A DNA stretch of 64,000 nt from Telluria mixta (GTDB lineage Bacteria > Pseudomonadota > Gammaproteobacteria > Burkholderiales > Burkholderiaceae_D): NCBI RefSeq assembly GCF_029223865.1, contig NZ_CP119520.1, forward strand, positions 3,472,001 to 3,536,000, read 5' to 3'. Numbering within the stretch: position 1 is the first letter of the stretch; each line of letters starts with the position of its first letter. A program made the translations under genes and the position numbers. Shown in pieces: positions 8,031-16,072 of the stretch. The notes beneath the pieces are model-generated. The model made no database searches, was not told where the DNA came from, and was given only the letters and a program-made list of their open reading frames with translations.

Positions 8031-9455
8031 TCAGCGGGCTGCCGTCGCCGGCCCCGGCTCGCTCCAGCCGCCGCCCAGCACGCGGTACAGCGTGACCTGG
8101 TTCTGCAGGCGCAGCAGATTGGCCTGGATGGCCTGCTGCTGCGCGGTGAACAGCGAGCGCTGGGCATCCAGCAGGTCGAGGTAGCTCGCGGTGCCGTTGC
8201 GGTAGCGCAGGTCGGACAGGTTGAAGCGGTCCGTCTCGGCGGCCGCCACGGCCTGCTGGGCGCGCAGCTGCTCGCTGTACGTGGCCTGGCCGGCCAGCGC
8301 GTCCGCCACTTCGCGGAACGCCGTCTGGATCGACCGTTCGTACTGCGCGACGGCGATGTCGCGCTGGGCACGGGCGACCTCGACGCCGGCGCGGGTGCGG
8401 CCGAAGTCGAACAGCGGCAGGATCGCCTGCGGTGCGAAGGTCCAGCCGAACGTACCGCTCTTGAACAGGCCCGACAGCTCGGAACTGGCCGTGCCGGCGC
8501 TGCCCGTCAAGGTGATGCGCGGGAAGTAGTTCGCACGCGCCGCGCCGATGTTGGCGTTGGCCGCGACCAGCTGCTGCTCGGCCGAACGGATGTCCGGACG
8601 GGTGGTCAGCAGGTCGGACGGCATCCCGGCCGGCAGGTCCGGCAGGTTCGTCGTCGCAAGCGTGGCGCCGGTCGGCAGGTTGTCCGGAATCGGCTGGCCG
8701 ATCAGCAGCGTGAGCAGATTCAGGTCCTGCGCGCGCTGGCGCTGGGCCTGGGCCAGCGTGGTGCGCGCCTGTTCGACGAGCGACACGGCCTGCTGCAGGT
8801 CGAGCTTGGACGAGACGCCGTTCTCGAAGCGCAGGTTGGTCAGGCGCAGCGATTCCTCGCGCGTCTTCAGGGTCTGCTGCGTCAGCGAGAGCAGTTCCTC
8901 GTCCGCGAGGAACGTCAGGTACGTGTTGGCGACCTGGGCGATCAGGCTGATCTGGGCCGTCTTGCGCGCCTCCTCGGTGGCGAGGAATTGCGCCAGCGCG
9001 GCGTCGGACAGGTTGCGCACGCGGCTGAAGAAGTCCAGCTCGAACGCGGACACGGACAGGCCGGCCTGGTACACGCTGCTGATCGGCTGGTCCTTGCCCG
9101 TCGTCTGGCGCTGGCCCGTGATGCCGGCGTTAATGGCCGGGAACTGGTTCGAGCGCTGGATCTGGTACTGCGCGCGTGCCGCTTCGATGTTGAGGATCGA
9201 AACGCGCAGGTCGCGGTTGTTGGCCAGGGACAGCGTGATCAGCTGCTGCAGGCGCGGGTCGGTGAAGAAGCGCTGCCACGCGATGGCGGCGGGCGCCTCG
9301 TTCGCGACGGCGTTGCCGCTGCCGACGGTGCCTTCCACGGTCGGGAAGGCACCCGCGACCGGCGCTTGCGGACGCTCGTACTTGGGCGCCAGGTTCACGC
9401 AGCCGGCCAGTACGAGGGCCAGGGCCAGGGGAGTGAGTCGTTTCATGTTGTTCAT
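8031..9455 (-). CDS. RND efflux outer-membrane factor, NodT/OprM type lipoprotein
   Basis: A 474-residue outer-membrane channel subunit that completes the tripartite pump. It has a lipoprotein signal with lipobox LAGC (LALALVLAGCVNLAP), followed by two TolC-type repeats rich in coiled-coil helices. AWQRFFTDPRLQQLI and YFPRITLTGSAG are typical of this family. The start at 9455 overlaps the stop of the pump gene by one base (TGATG), and a second ATG at 9446 is equally possible. It is the last gene of the three-gene operon and is followed by hairpins. Confidence 0.93.
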   Translation of the reverse strand: MNNMKRLTPLALALVLAGCVNLAPKYERPQAPVAGAFPTVEGTVGSGNAVANEAPAAIAWQRFFTDPRLQQLITLSLANNRDLRVSILNIEAARAQYQIQRSNQFPAINAGITGQRQTTGKDQPISSVYQAGLSVSAFELDFFSRVRNLSDAALAQFLATEEARKTAQISLIAQVANTYLTFLADEELLSLTQQTLKTREESLRLTNLRFENGVSSKLDLQQAVSLVEQARTTLAQAQRQRAQDLNLLTLLIGQPIPDNLPTGATLATTNLPDLPAGMPSDLLTTRPDIRSAEQQLVAANANIGAARANYFPRITLTGSAGTASSELSGLFKSGTFGWTFAPQAILPLFDFGRTRAGVEVARAQRDIAVAQYERSIQTAFREVADALAGQATYSEQLRAQQAVAAAETDRFNLSDLRYRNGTASYLDLLDAQRSLFTAQQQAIQANLLRLQNQVTLYRVLGGGWSEPGPATAAR

Positions 9456-12400
9456 CAGATTTTCGAGTCGATGACAGTGTTTTCTTCTTCGTGCGCGTAC
9501 TTCTTGCGCTGGCGTTCGCTGCCCCTGAAGAATCCGCGGATGACGACGAAGAACACGGGCACGAAGAACACGCCCAGTGCCGTCGCCGTCAGCATGCCGC
9601 CCATCACGCCGGTACCGATCGCGCGCTGCGACGCGGCGCCGGCACCGCTGGCGACCACCAGCGGCAGCACGCCGAGGATGAACGCGAGCGACGTCATGAT
9701 GATCGGACGGAAGCGCAGGTGGGCCGCCTCCAGCGCCGCTTCGAACGGCGACTTGCCCTGCGCCTGCAGGTCCTTCGCGAATTCCACGATCAGGATCGCG
9801 TTCTTCGCGGCCAGGCCGATGATGGTGATCAGGCCGACCTTGAAGTACACGTCGTTCTGCAGCCCGCGCATCGACGCTGCCATCAGCGAACCGAGGACGC
9901 CCAGCGGCACGACGAGCAGCACGGCGACCGGGATCGACCAGCTCTCGTACAGCGCGGCGAGGGCCAGGAACACGGCCAGCAGCGCGAAGCCGATCAGCAC
10001 GAACACGGTCGAACCGGCGAGGATCTCCTCGCGCGACTGGCCCGTCCATTCATACGCGAAGCCGGCCGGCAGCTTGGCGGCCAGCGCCTGCATCTCGTCC
10101 AGCGCCTGGCCGGTCGAATAGCCCGCGGCGGCGTCGCCCGTGATGCTCATCGACGAATAGCCGTTGTAGCGCGACGTCTGCATCGGACCCGTGATCCATT
10201 GCGTCGTCGCGAACGCCGACAGCGGCACCGGCTGGCCCTTCGTGTTCAGGGCGTTGATGCGCAGGAGGTCTTCCGGCTGCATGCGCTGCGGCGAGTCGGC
10301 CTGCACGATCACGCGCTGCAGTCGGCCGGCGTTCGGGAAGTCGTTCACGTACGCGGAACCGAGGGACGTCGACAGCGCCGTGTTGATGGCGCCGAACGTC
10401 ACGCCCAGGGCCTGCGCCTTGTCGCGGTCGATGTTCAGCTTCAGTTGCGGCGCGTCTTCCAGGCCTTCCGGACGGATGCCCGTCAGCACCTTGCTCTGCA
10501 TCGCCATGCCCAGCAGCTGGTTACGTGCCTGGAGCAGGGCGGCATGGCCGTTGCCGCCGCGGTCCTGCAGGCGGAACGAGAAGCCCGTGCCGCGGCCCAG
10601 TTCCGGGATCGGTGGCGGGCTCACGACGAAGATGAACGAGTCGCGCAGCGCGCCCATGTGCATCGTGATGCGCATCGCCAGTTCCTGGGCGCTCTGGCCC
10701 TTGCCCTTGCGGTCGTCCCACGATTTCAGCGGAATGAACGCGAGGCCCATGTTCTGGCCCTGGCCCGTGAACGAGAAGCCCGTCACCGCGACCATGTCGG
10801 CCACTTCCGGCTGTTTCAGCACATAGTCTTCCATCGCGTGCAGCACGACGTTGGTGCGCTCGGCGGTGGCGCCAGGCGGCAGCTGGATGTTGGCGATGAT
10901 GTAGCCCTGGTCCTCGTTCGGCAGGAACGAGTTCGGCAGGCGCGCGAACATCAGGCCGACGATACCGACCAGCAGGACGAACACGACCAGCGCGCGGCCG
11001 GAACGCTTGAGGAGCTTGCCGACGATGCCTTCGTAGCGCTTGGCGCCCGTCGTGAACGTGCGGTTGAACCAGCCGAAGAAGCCTTTCTTCTCCATGTGGT
11101 GACCGGCTTCCACGGGTTTCAGCAGGTGCGCGCACAGTGCCGGCGTCAGCGACAGCGCCATGAACGCCGAGAAGCCGATCGACGACACCATCACGATCGA
11201 GAACTGGCGGTAGATGTTGCCCACGGCGCCGGCGAAGAACGCCAGCGGCACGAACACGGACATCAGCACGACCGTCACGCCAATGATGGCGCCGGAAATC
11301 TGGCCCATCGCCTTGCGCGTCGCCTGCAGCGGAGGCAGGCCCTCTTCGGACATGATGCGCTCGACGTTCTCCACCACCACAATGGCATCGTCGACGACGA
11401 TACCGATCACGAGCACCATGCCGAACATCGTCAGCACGTTGATCGAGAAGCCCATCGCGAGCAGGGTCGCGAAGGAGCCCAGCAGGGCGACCGGGACGAC
11501 GATGGTCGGGATGATCGTGTAGCGGAAGTTCTGCAGGAACACGTACATCACGATGAACACGAGGATCACAGCTTCGATCAGGGTTTCCACCACCTGGCTG
11601 ATCGAGATCTGGATGAATTTCGTGCTGTCGTAAGGGATCGAGTACTTCATCCCTTTCGGGAAGTACTTCTGCAGCTGATTCATGCGTGCCTTGATCAGCT
11701 TCGCCGTTTCCAGCGCGTTACCGGTCGGCGACAGCTGCACGCCGATACCGGTCGACGGCTTGCCGTTCAGGCGCGTCGACGTGGCGTAGGCCTGGCCGCC
11801 GATCTCGATGCGGGCGACGTCTTTCAAACGCACGGTGGAGCCGTCCGGATTCGCGCGCAGCACGATGTTGCCGAACTGCTCGACGGTGGCCAGCTGACCC
11901 GTGACGACGACGGTCGCGGTGATCTGCTGGCCCTTGGCCACGGGCAGGTCGCCAATCGTGCCGGAGGCCACCTGGGCGTTCTGCTGGCGGATCGCCGTGT
12001 TGACGTCGTCCGGCGACAGGTTGAAGCCGACCAGCTTCGCCGGGTCGATCCAGATGCGCATCGCCTTTTCGGTACCGAACAGCTGCGCCTGGCCGACGCC
12101 CTTGATCCGCTGGATCTCCGGCAGCACGTTGCGCGACGCGTAGTCGCCCAGCGCGACGGTGTCCCAGGTCGGGTCGTCGGACGAGAGGATCGTAAACAGC
12201 AGGAAGTTCGAGCGGGCCTTGTCGACGCGCACGCCCTGCTGGGTCACCGCGGCCGGCAGGCGCGGGGTCGCGCGCGCGAGGCGGTTCTGGACGTCGACCT
12301 GGGCCAGGTCGGGATTGGTGCCGGTCTCGAAGCTGATCGTGATGGAGCCGGTGCCGTTGGCCTGGCTGGTCGACTCCATATAGATCATGCCTTCGGCACC

Positions 12401-12610
12401 GTTCATCTCGCGTTCGATGACGGAGATGACGGAATCTTCCAGCGTTTGCGCGGAAGCGCCCGGGTAGGCGACGCTGACGACGATCGACGGCGGCGCCACG
12501 GTGGGATACTGCGCGATCGGCAGCTGCTTGATGGCGACGCCGCCAAGCACCATGATGAACAGCGCGATCACCCAGGCAAAAATGGGGCGGTCAATAAAAA
12601 AACGTGCCAT
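9455..12610 (-). CDS. RND multidrug efflux pump, HAE1 family inner-membrane subunit
   Basis: A 1051-residue proton-driven transporter of the AcrB/MexB type. The N-terminus MARFFIDRPIFAWVIALFIM and the length match the family, and the protein has the usual twelve helices with two large periplasmic loops. The TM4 region contains VVDDAIVVVENVER with the paired acidic residues of the proton relay. It extrudes amphiphilic drugs, dyes, bile salts or solvents. It lies 29 bp downstream of the adaptor gene and is coupled to the outer-membrane factor. The specific drug range cannot be deduced. Confidence 0.96.
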   Translation of the reverse strand: MARFFIDRPIFAWVIALFIMVLGGVAIKQLPIAQYPTVAPPSIVVSVAYPGASAQTLEDSVISVIEREMNGAEGMIYMESTSQANGTGSITISFETGTNPDLAQVDVQNRLARATPRLPAAVTQQGVRVDKARSNFLLFTILSSDDPTWDTVALGDYASRNVLPEIQRIKGVGQAQLFGTEKAMRIWIDPAKLVGFNLSPDDVNTAIRQQNAQVASGTIGDLPVAKGQQITATVVVTGQLATVEQFGNIVLRANPDGSTVRLKDVARIEIGGQAYATSTRLNGKPSTGIGVQLSPTGNALETAKLIKARMNQLQKYFPKGMKYSIPYDSTKFIQISISQVVETLIEAVILVFIVMYVFLQNFRYTIIPTIVVPVALLGSFATLLAMGFSINVLTMFGMVLVIGIVVDDAIVVVENVERIMSEEGLPPLQATRKAMGQISGAIIGVTVVLMSVFVPLAFFAGAVGNIYRQFSIVMVSSIGFSAFMALSLTPALCAHLLKPVEAGHHMEKKGFFGWFNRTFTTGAKRYEGIVGKLLKRSGRALVVFVLLVGIVGLMFARLPNSFLPNEDQGYIIANIQLPPGATAERTNVVLHAMEDYVLKQPEVADMVAVTGFSFTGQGQNMGLAFIPLKSWDDRKGKGQSAQELAMRITMHMGALRDSFIFVVSPPPIPELGRGTGFSFRLQDRGGNGHAALLQARNQLLGMAMQSKVLTGIRPEGLEDAPQLKLNIDRDKAQALGVTFGAINTALSTSLGSAYVNDFPNAGRLQRVIVQADSPQRMQPEDLLRINALNTKGQPVPLSAFATTQWITGPMQTSRYNGYSSMSITGDAAAGYSTGQALDEMQALAAKLPAGFAYEWTGQSREEILAGSTVFVLIGFALLAVFLALAALYESWSIPVAVLLVVPLGVLGSLMAASMRGLQNDVYFKVGLITIIGLAAKNAILIVEFAKDLQAQGKSPFEAALEAAHLRFRPIIMTSLAFILGVLPLVVASGAGAASQRAIGTGVMGGMLTATALGVFFVPVFFVVIRGFFRGSERQRKKYAHEEENTVIDSKI

Positions 12611-12639
12611 TGTGGTTCCTGTTTATCTAGCCTTGCTGC

Positions 12640-13860
12640 TTACTGGCGGGCCGCAGTGGCCGGCGCTGCAGGGGCTGCCGGGGCGCCTACCGGCGTCCAC
12701 GGCACCGGCTGCACCGGCGTACCCGGCGGCAGCATCTGCAGCTTCTGGAAGCCGTCCACCATCACGCGCTCGCCTTCCTTCAGGCCATCCGTGACGACCC
12801 AGTTCTCGCCGTTCTGCGAACCGATTTTCACCGTGCGCGGCGTCGGCTTGTTGTCCGCGCCGATCACCGTCAGCGTATCGCCGTTCGGGCCGCCGCGGGT
12901 GACGGCCTGCTGCGGCACGAGGATGCCGTTCGGCAGCTCGGCCTGCGCCAGGCGCACGCGCACGTACTGGCCCGGCAGCAGGGCGTTGTCCGGGTTCGCG
13001 GCTTGGGCGCGCAAGGTGATCTGGCCGCTGGTCGGGTCGACGGTGATGTCCGAGAACAGCAGCTTGCCCTTCGTCGGCAGCACGGTGCCATCGTCCGCCA
13101 CGACCGTCACGGGAACGCTGCCCCCGAGGCCCTTGTCGCCGGCGTTCTTGCGCAGGCGCTGCAGTTCGGCGGCGGACTGGGTGATGTTCAGGTAGACGTT
13201 GTCGGTCTGCTGGATCAGCGCCATCTGCGTCGCTTCGGTGGCGGAGACGAGCGCGCCTTCCGTCACGAGCGCGCGGCCGATGCGGCCCGAGATCGGGGCG
13301 TACACGTTCGCGTAGTCGGCGTTGATCTTGGCGATGCGCACCTGGGCCTTGGCCGAGTTGACGTCCGCCTCGGCCTGCTTCTGGGCGGCGACGGCGTTCG
13401 TGAATTCCTGCTTGCTGACGGCTTGCGCCTCGACGAGCGGCTTGTAGCGCTCGACCGTGGCGGCGGTCGACGTCAGGTTCGCCTGGGCGCGGCCGAGTGC
13501 GGCCTGGGCGGCGTTCAACTGGGCCTGGTAAGGCTCGGGATCGATCTGGAACAGCGACTGGCCCTGCTTGACCAAGCTGCCCTCGGTGAACAGGCGCTTG
13601 AGCACGACGCCATTGACGCGGGCGCGTACCTCGGCAGTGCGGATCGCCTCGACGCGGGCCGGCAGTTCGGTCTCAAGTGCGACCGACTGGATCTTGGTGG
13701 TGATGACGCCGACCTGAGGAGGCGGCATCTTGGCGCCGGCGGGGCCCGGACCGGCCTGGGCGTTATCCTTGGAGCCGCAGGCCGACAGCATGGCCACGGC
13801 GACCACGGTGCACGCGGCGATCCTGGACAGGGTGAGGGAGGAGGAGTTGGCAGAGCGCAT
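12640..13860 (-). CDS. RND efflux periplasmic adaptor (membrane fusion protein) lipoprotein
   Basis: A 406-residue adaptor of the AcrA/MexA type. The signal peptide ends in lipobox LSAC (VAVAMLSACGSKDN), so it is anchored to the inner membrane. It has the lipoyl half-motifs (ARVEAIRTAEVRARVNGVV and YANVYAPISGRIG) around a coiled-coil hairpin (about 100-165), then beta-barrel and membrane-proximal domains. It is first in the minus-strand operon and divergent from a TetR repressor gene 157 bp away. The 157-bp gap contains an AcrR-like operator. Confidence 0.95.
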   Translation of the reverse strand: MRSANSSSLTLSRIAACTVVAVAMLSACGSKDNAQAGPGPAGAKMPPPQVGVITTKIQSVALETELPARVEAIRTAEVRARVNGVVLKRLFTEGSLVKQGQSLFQIDPEPYQAQLNAAQAALGRAQANLTSTAATVERYKPLVEAQAVSKQEFTNAVAAQKQAEADVNSAKAQVRIAKINADYANVYAPISGRIGRALVTEGALVSATEATQMALIQQTDNVYLNITQSAAELQRLRKNAGDKGLGGSVPVTVVADDGTVLPTKGKLLFSDITVDPTSGQITLRAQAANPDNALLPGQYVRVRLAQAELPNGILVPQQAVTRGGPNGDTLTVIGADNKPTPRTVKIGSQNGENWVVTDGLKEGERVMVDGFQKLQMLPPGTPVQPVPWTPVGAPAAPAAPATAARQ

Positions 13861-13957
13861 TCAATGCTTCCTTCTTGTGGAAAAAAGAATAAAACCGTCC
13901 TGCAACACTTCTTCGGTACGGCAGGCGGTTTTACTACTGACTTTTGGGAAAACCCCG

Positions 13958-13979
13958 ATATACTATCACGAGTGTATGT
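13958..13979. promoter_or_regulatory. AcrR-like operator between the efflux operon and its repressor
   Basis: The minus strand reads ACATACACTCGTGATAGTAT, an imperfect palindrome. From memory of the Escherichia coli acrAB operator core (ACATACATTTGTGAATGTAT), 15 of these 20 positions match, including both outer half-sites. It sits 39 bp upstream of the TetR gene and about 100 bp from the adaptor start, where a shared repressor site would be expected. Confidence 0.6.
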
Positions 13980-14017
13980 TTAATGTTTCTTACCTATAAA
14001 AACGGAGAAGATGGCGG

Positions 14018-14641
14018 ATGGCCCGCAGAACCAAGGAAGAGGCGGCAGCGACCCGCGACAGCATTTTGGATGCTGCCGAAAAATTGTTCGTTGAACAGGG
14101 TGTTTCTCGTACAACGTTGCAGCATATCGCAACCGCAGCCGGTGTGACGCGCGGCGCCATTTATTGGCACTTTGATGACAAGGGCGCGTTGTTCAACGCG
14201 ATGATGGAGCGGGCGATCCTGCCGCTGGAGGCGGAGATGCAGGTGCTGGACCAGGTGGAGTCGGACGACCCGCTGGTCGACCTGCGCAATCACATGCTGG
14301 CGGTGCTGGACCGGACGGTCAACGATCCGGGCGCGCGCCGCGTGTTCGAGATCGCGACGCTGAAGGTGGAGTTCGTGGGGGAGATGGATGCGGTGCGTCA
14401 GCGGCGCAAGGATAATATGGCGAACTGGATGGCGCGCGCCGAACGCCGGATCCGCCTGGCCATCGACAAAGGGCTCATTTCGCGCGACATCGATGCGTCC
14501 CGCGTGGCGCTGGGGCTGTGGACGATGATCGATGGGCTGATCCGCAACTGGATGTTCGATCCGCAGGATTTTGATTTGCTGGCGTTGGGGAAGTGCGTGA
14601 TTGATCCGTATCTGGAGGGGTTGCGGAGCGGCCGCGGCTAG
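14018..14641 (+). CDS. TetR-family repressor of the RND operon (AcrR/TtgR type)
   Basis: A 207-residue regulator. The N-terminal helix-turn-helix (about 10-57) reads TRDSILDAAEKLFVEQGVSR, then VTRGAIYWHFDDKGALF, the signature of the AcrR/TtgR/MexR-type repressors that bind drugs in the C-terminal domain and release DNA. It is divergent from the efflux operon, so it probably represses that operon and itself through the operator at 13958-13979. The last residues reach within 12 bp of the PAAR gene on the other strand. Confidence 0.93.
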   Translation: MARRTKEEAAATRDSILDAAEKLFVEQGVSRTTLQHIATAAGVTRGAIYWHFDDKGALFNAMMERAILPLEAEMQVLDQVESDDPLVDLRNHMLAVLDRTVNDPGARRVFEIATLKVEFVGEMDAVRQRRKDNMANWMARAERRIRLAIDKGLISRDIDASRVALGLWTMIDGLIRNWMFDPQDFDLLALGKCVIDPYLEGLRSGRG

Positions 14642-14652
14642 CGACAGGAGCT

Positions 14653-14931
14653 TCAGCCGACCGTTGCCGACAAGCTCCCGAGCAGTTTGCACCCGCATTC
14701 CGTCGTACAGCCCTCGACCGCCACTGGCATACCGTCGACGGTCAACGTTTTGTGTGCGGTAATGATCTTGTTCACGCCATGCGGTTTACCGCCGGGATAC
14801 AACTGCGGGCAGTCGACCTGATCGCCGAGCCTGGCGATTGCGCGTCCCTGAATGTCGTGGGTCGGGGAACCGCTGATCACTTTGCCACTATGGTCGGTTT
14901 TGTCGCCGACAGTGATTATTTTCAATGGCAC
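14653..14931 (-). CDS. PAAR-domain type VI secretion tip protein
   Basis: A 92-residue PAAR protein, which forms the sharp cone capping the VgrG spike. ITVGDKTDHSGKVISGSP, IARLGDQVDCP, HGVNKI and the terminal CTTECGCKL carry the repeated beta turns and the His/Cys residues that bind zinc at the tip. The GTG at 14931 is preferred over the GTG at 14940 because GGAGG lies 8 nt before it. It is encoded in the same direction as vgrG and the toxin candidate. There is no C-terminal extension, so it is a tip without its own toxin domain. Confidence 0.9.
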   Translation of the reverse strand: MPLKIITVGDKTDHSGKVISGSPTHDIQGRAIARLGDQVDCPQLYPGGKPHGVNKIITAHKTLTVDGMPVAVEGCTTECGCKLLGSLSATVG

Positions 14932-15292
14932 GATATTCACCTCCGCAGGGATGACAATCCGGTTTGCAAACGCTATTCTGGGCAGCGATGTGCCGAATTC
15001 CCGGCTATTTTATATCGGGCTAGCGACATATTCCGGATGATTGCCGAGCAGCGGAAAGAGTCGGTTGCACCCAAAGCGAGCGCGGTTGCAAATAGAGAGA
15101 AAATAATACCTCGACTAAAGCAAGCTTCACGACAACCTTCAAGTGGCTCCCGGGCTAGATGTGTTGCCAGTCCAAGTGTTATTTCTCATATTTCTATCTC
15201 CCTAACGGTAAAACTCGTGTCAACTCATAATTTTACTTCTTGCATCATTGTTGACCTTTGGAAATGATGTGCCATTCCGTATTTTTTTTGCG
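14932..15292. other. AT-rich gap between PAAR and immunity-like gene
   Basis: About 360 bp separate the PAAR start from the stop of the six-helix membrane protein. No intact gene longer than about 70 codons fits. It contains a probable degenerate small gene (14973-15189) and an AT-rich stretch of about 100 bp (15190-15292) with no terminator that I can identify. Confidence 0.5.
14973..15189 (-). pseudogene. Possible frameshifted small membrane-protein gene
   Basis: An ATG at 15189 has a good AGGGAG ribosome binding site 7-8 nt upstream, but its frame stops after 16 codons. Dropping one A from the AAAT run after the second codon opens a frame of about 70 residues ending at 14973. That frame has a hydrophobic segment (GIIFSLFATALALGATDSF) and a lead reading ITLGLATHLAREPLEGC. 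A third frame nearby also reads coding-like (PLLGNHPEYVASPI), which hints at more than one lesion. I read it as the remains of a small membrane gene inserted between the PAAR and immunity genes. A functional short leader peptide is the alternative. Confidence 0.3.
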
Positions 15293-16072
15293 TCAAATGG
15301 TGGTTGGTCGCGATGATATGTCGACATAAACCAATTTTTTTGTCTTCTTTTTTATCTTCATTGGATAATAATAAAATACAAGCCATCCTTTCGTGGTCAA
15401 TCCAAGAAACATTAGATTTAACGGTGTTGCGAAAATGGCTAAAAATATATGGATGAAAGGTACTCCAGTATATTGTGATGCCGGCGCCGCAAAAGGAATT
15501 AAAGAGAGTGCAAGCAAGCTTGCAATTGCAAAGTATTTCGGCTGCGGAAACTGTTCGAATTTAAGTGATTTTTCGATAATATTTTTATCTGCTTGTTGTG
15601 AGTAATAGACGGCAGATGGCTCTTCAACGTAAATGCAATTGAACAAGGTTTCATTGCGGTAAATGAAATTGTAGATATTCACGAATCGTAGACACCACAA
15701 TATTGTAATTATGCATTCGAGAAAAATGAAAATTATTAGCGAATATACGGGGAGTGAACTGTACTGTGCGATACATAATATAGGGTAGATGCCGAGTATT
15801 GATCCACTGCTTAGGGAAAGCATCCCGGCACCGAAATACTTCGTCTCCCAGTTCCAGTGGAATATGTATGGAATCGGAAATGCGAGAATCGAGATCGATG
15901 CGATGCTGAGGCCAAGGATCCCAAGGGGGTTTTCATGGAGCGGTTGTTGAGGCGCCGCTCCAATAGCTAGAGCCCAAGCCCCGCATCCCATAAAAAGAGG
16001 AACAATAAGGGAGAGCGTAAAAATGAACTTTGTACTTTTTGCTGAACTATTAATGGAGTCTAGGTTCCTCAA
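15293..16072 (-). CDS. Six-helix membrane protein, candidate immunity protein
   Basis: A 259-residue protein with six strongly hydrophobic segments (about 17-39, 50-74, 81-106, 108-136, 181-201, 209-239) and a basic C-terminal tail (KIKKKTKK). The TTG start at 16072 overlaps the stop of the toxin candidate (TTGA), so the two are translationally coupled. No known family was recognised. An integral inner-membrane partner immediately after a toxin with a hydrophobic hairpin is the usual arrangement for immunity to pore-forming type VI effectors. The region is clearly AT-rich and uses codons unlike its neighbours, suggesting horizontal gain. Confidence 0.6.
   Translation of the reverse strand: MRNLDSINSSAKSTKFIFTLSLIVPLFMGCGAWALAIGAAPQQPLHENPLGILGLSIASISILAFPIPYIFHWNWETKYFGAGMLSLSSGSILGIYPILCIAQYSSLPVYSLIIFIFLECIITILWCLRFVNIYNFIYRNETLFNCIYVEEPSAVYYSQQADKNIIEKSLKFEQFPQPKYFAIASLLALSLIPFAAPASQYTGVPFIHIFLAIFATPLNLMFLGLTTKGWLVFYYYPMKIKKKTKKLVYVDISSRPTTI

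Noticed and set aside
8031..10049. Extending the outer-membrane factor gene upstream into the pump gene
   Set aside because: The frame is open, but it runs antiparallel to no gap. The lipoprotein signal and TGATG overlap fix the start at 9455 or 9446.
9491..13195. A plus-strand open frame of more than 1200 codons opposite the RND pump and adaptor genes
   Set aside because: It is antisense to two clearly conserved genes. Its translation is His/Arg/Asp-rich low complexity with no domain, as expected for a GC-rich shadow.
14752..15267. A plus-strand frame opposite the PAAR gene and its upstream gap
   Set aside because: It has no ribosome binding site or recognisable domain and includes the complement of the conserved PAAR gene.
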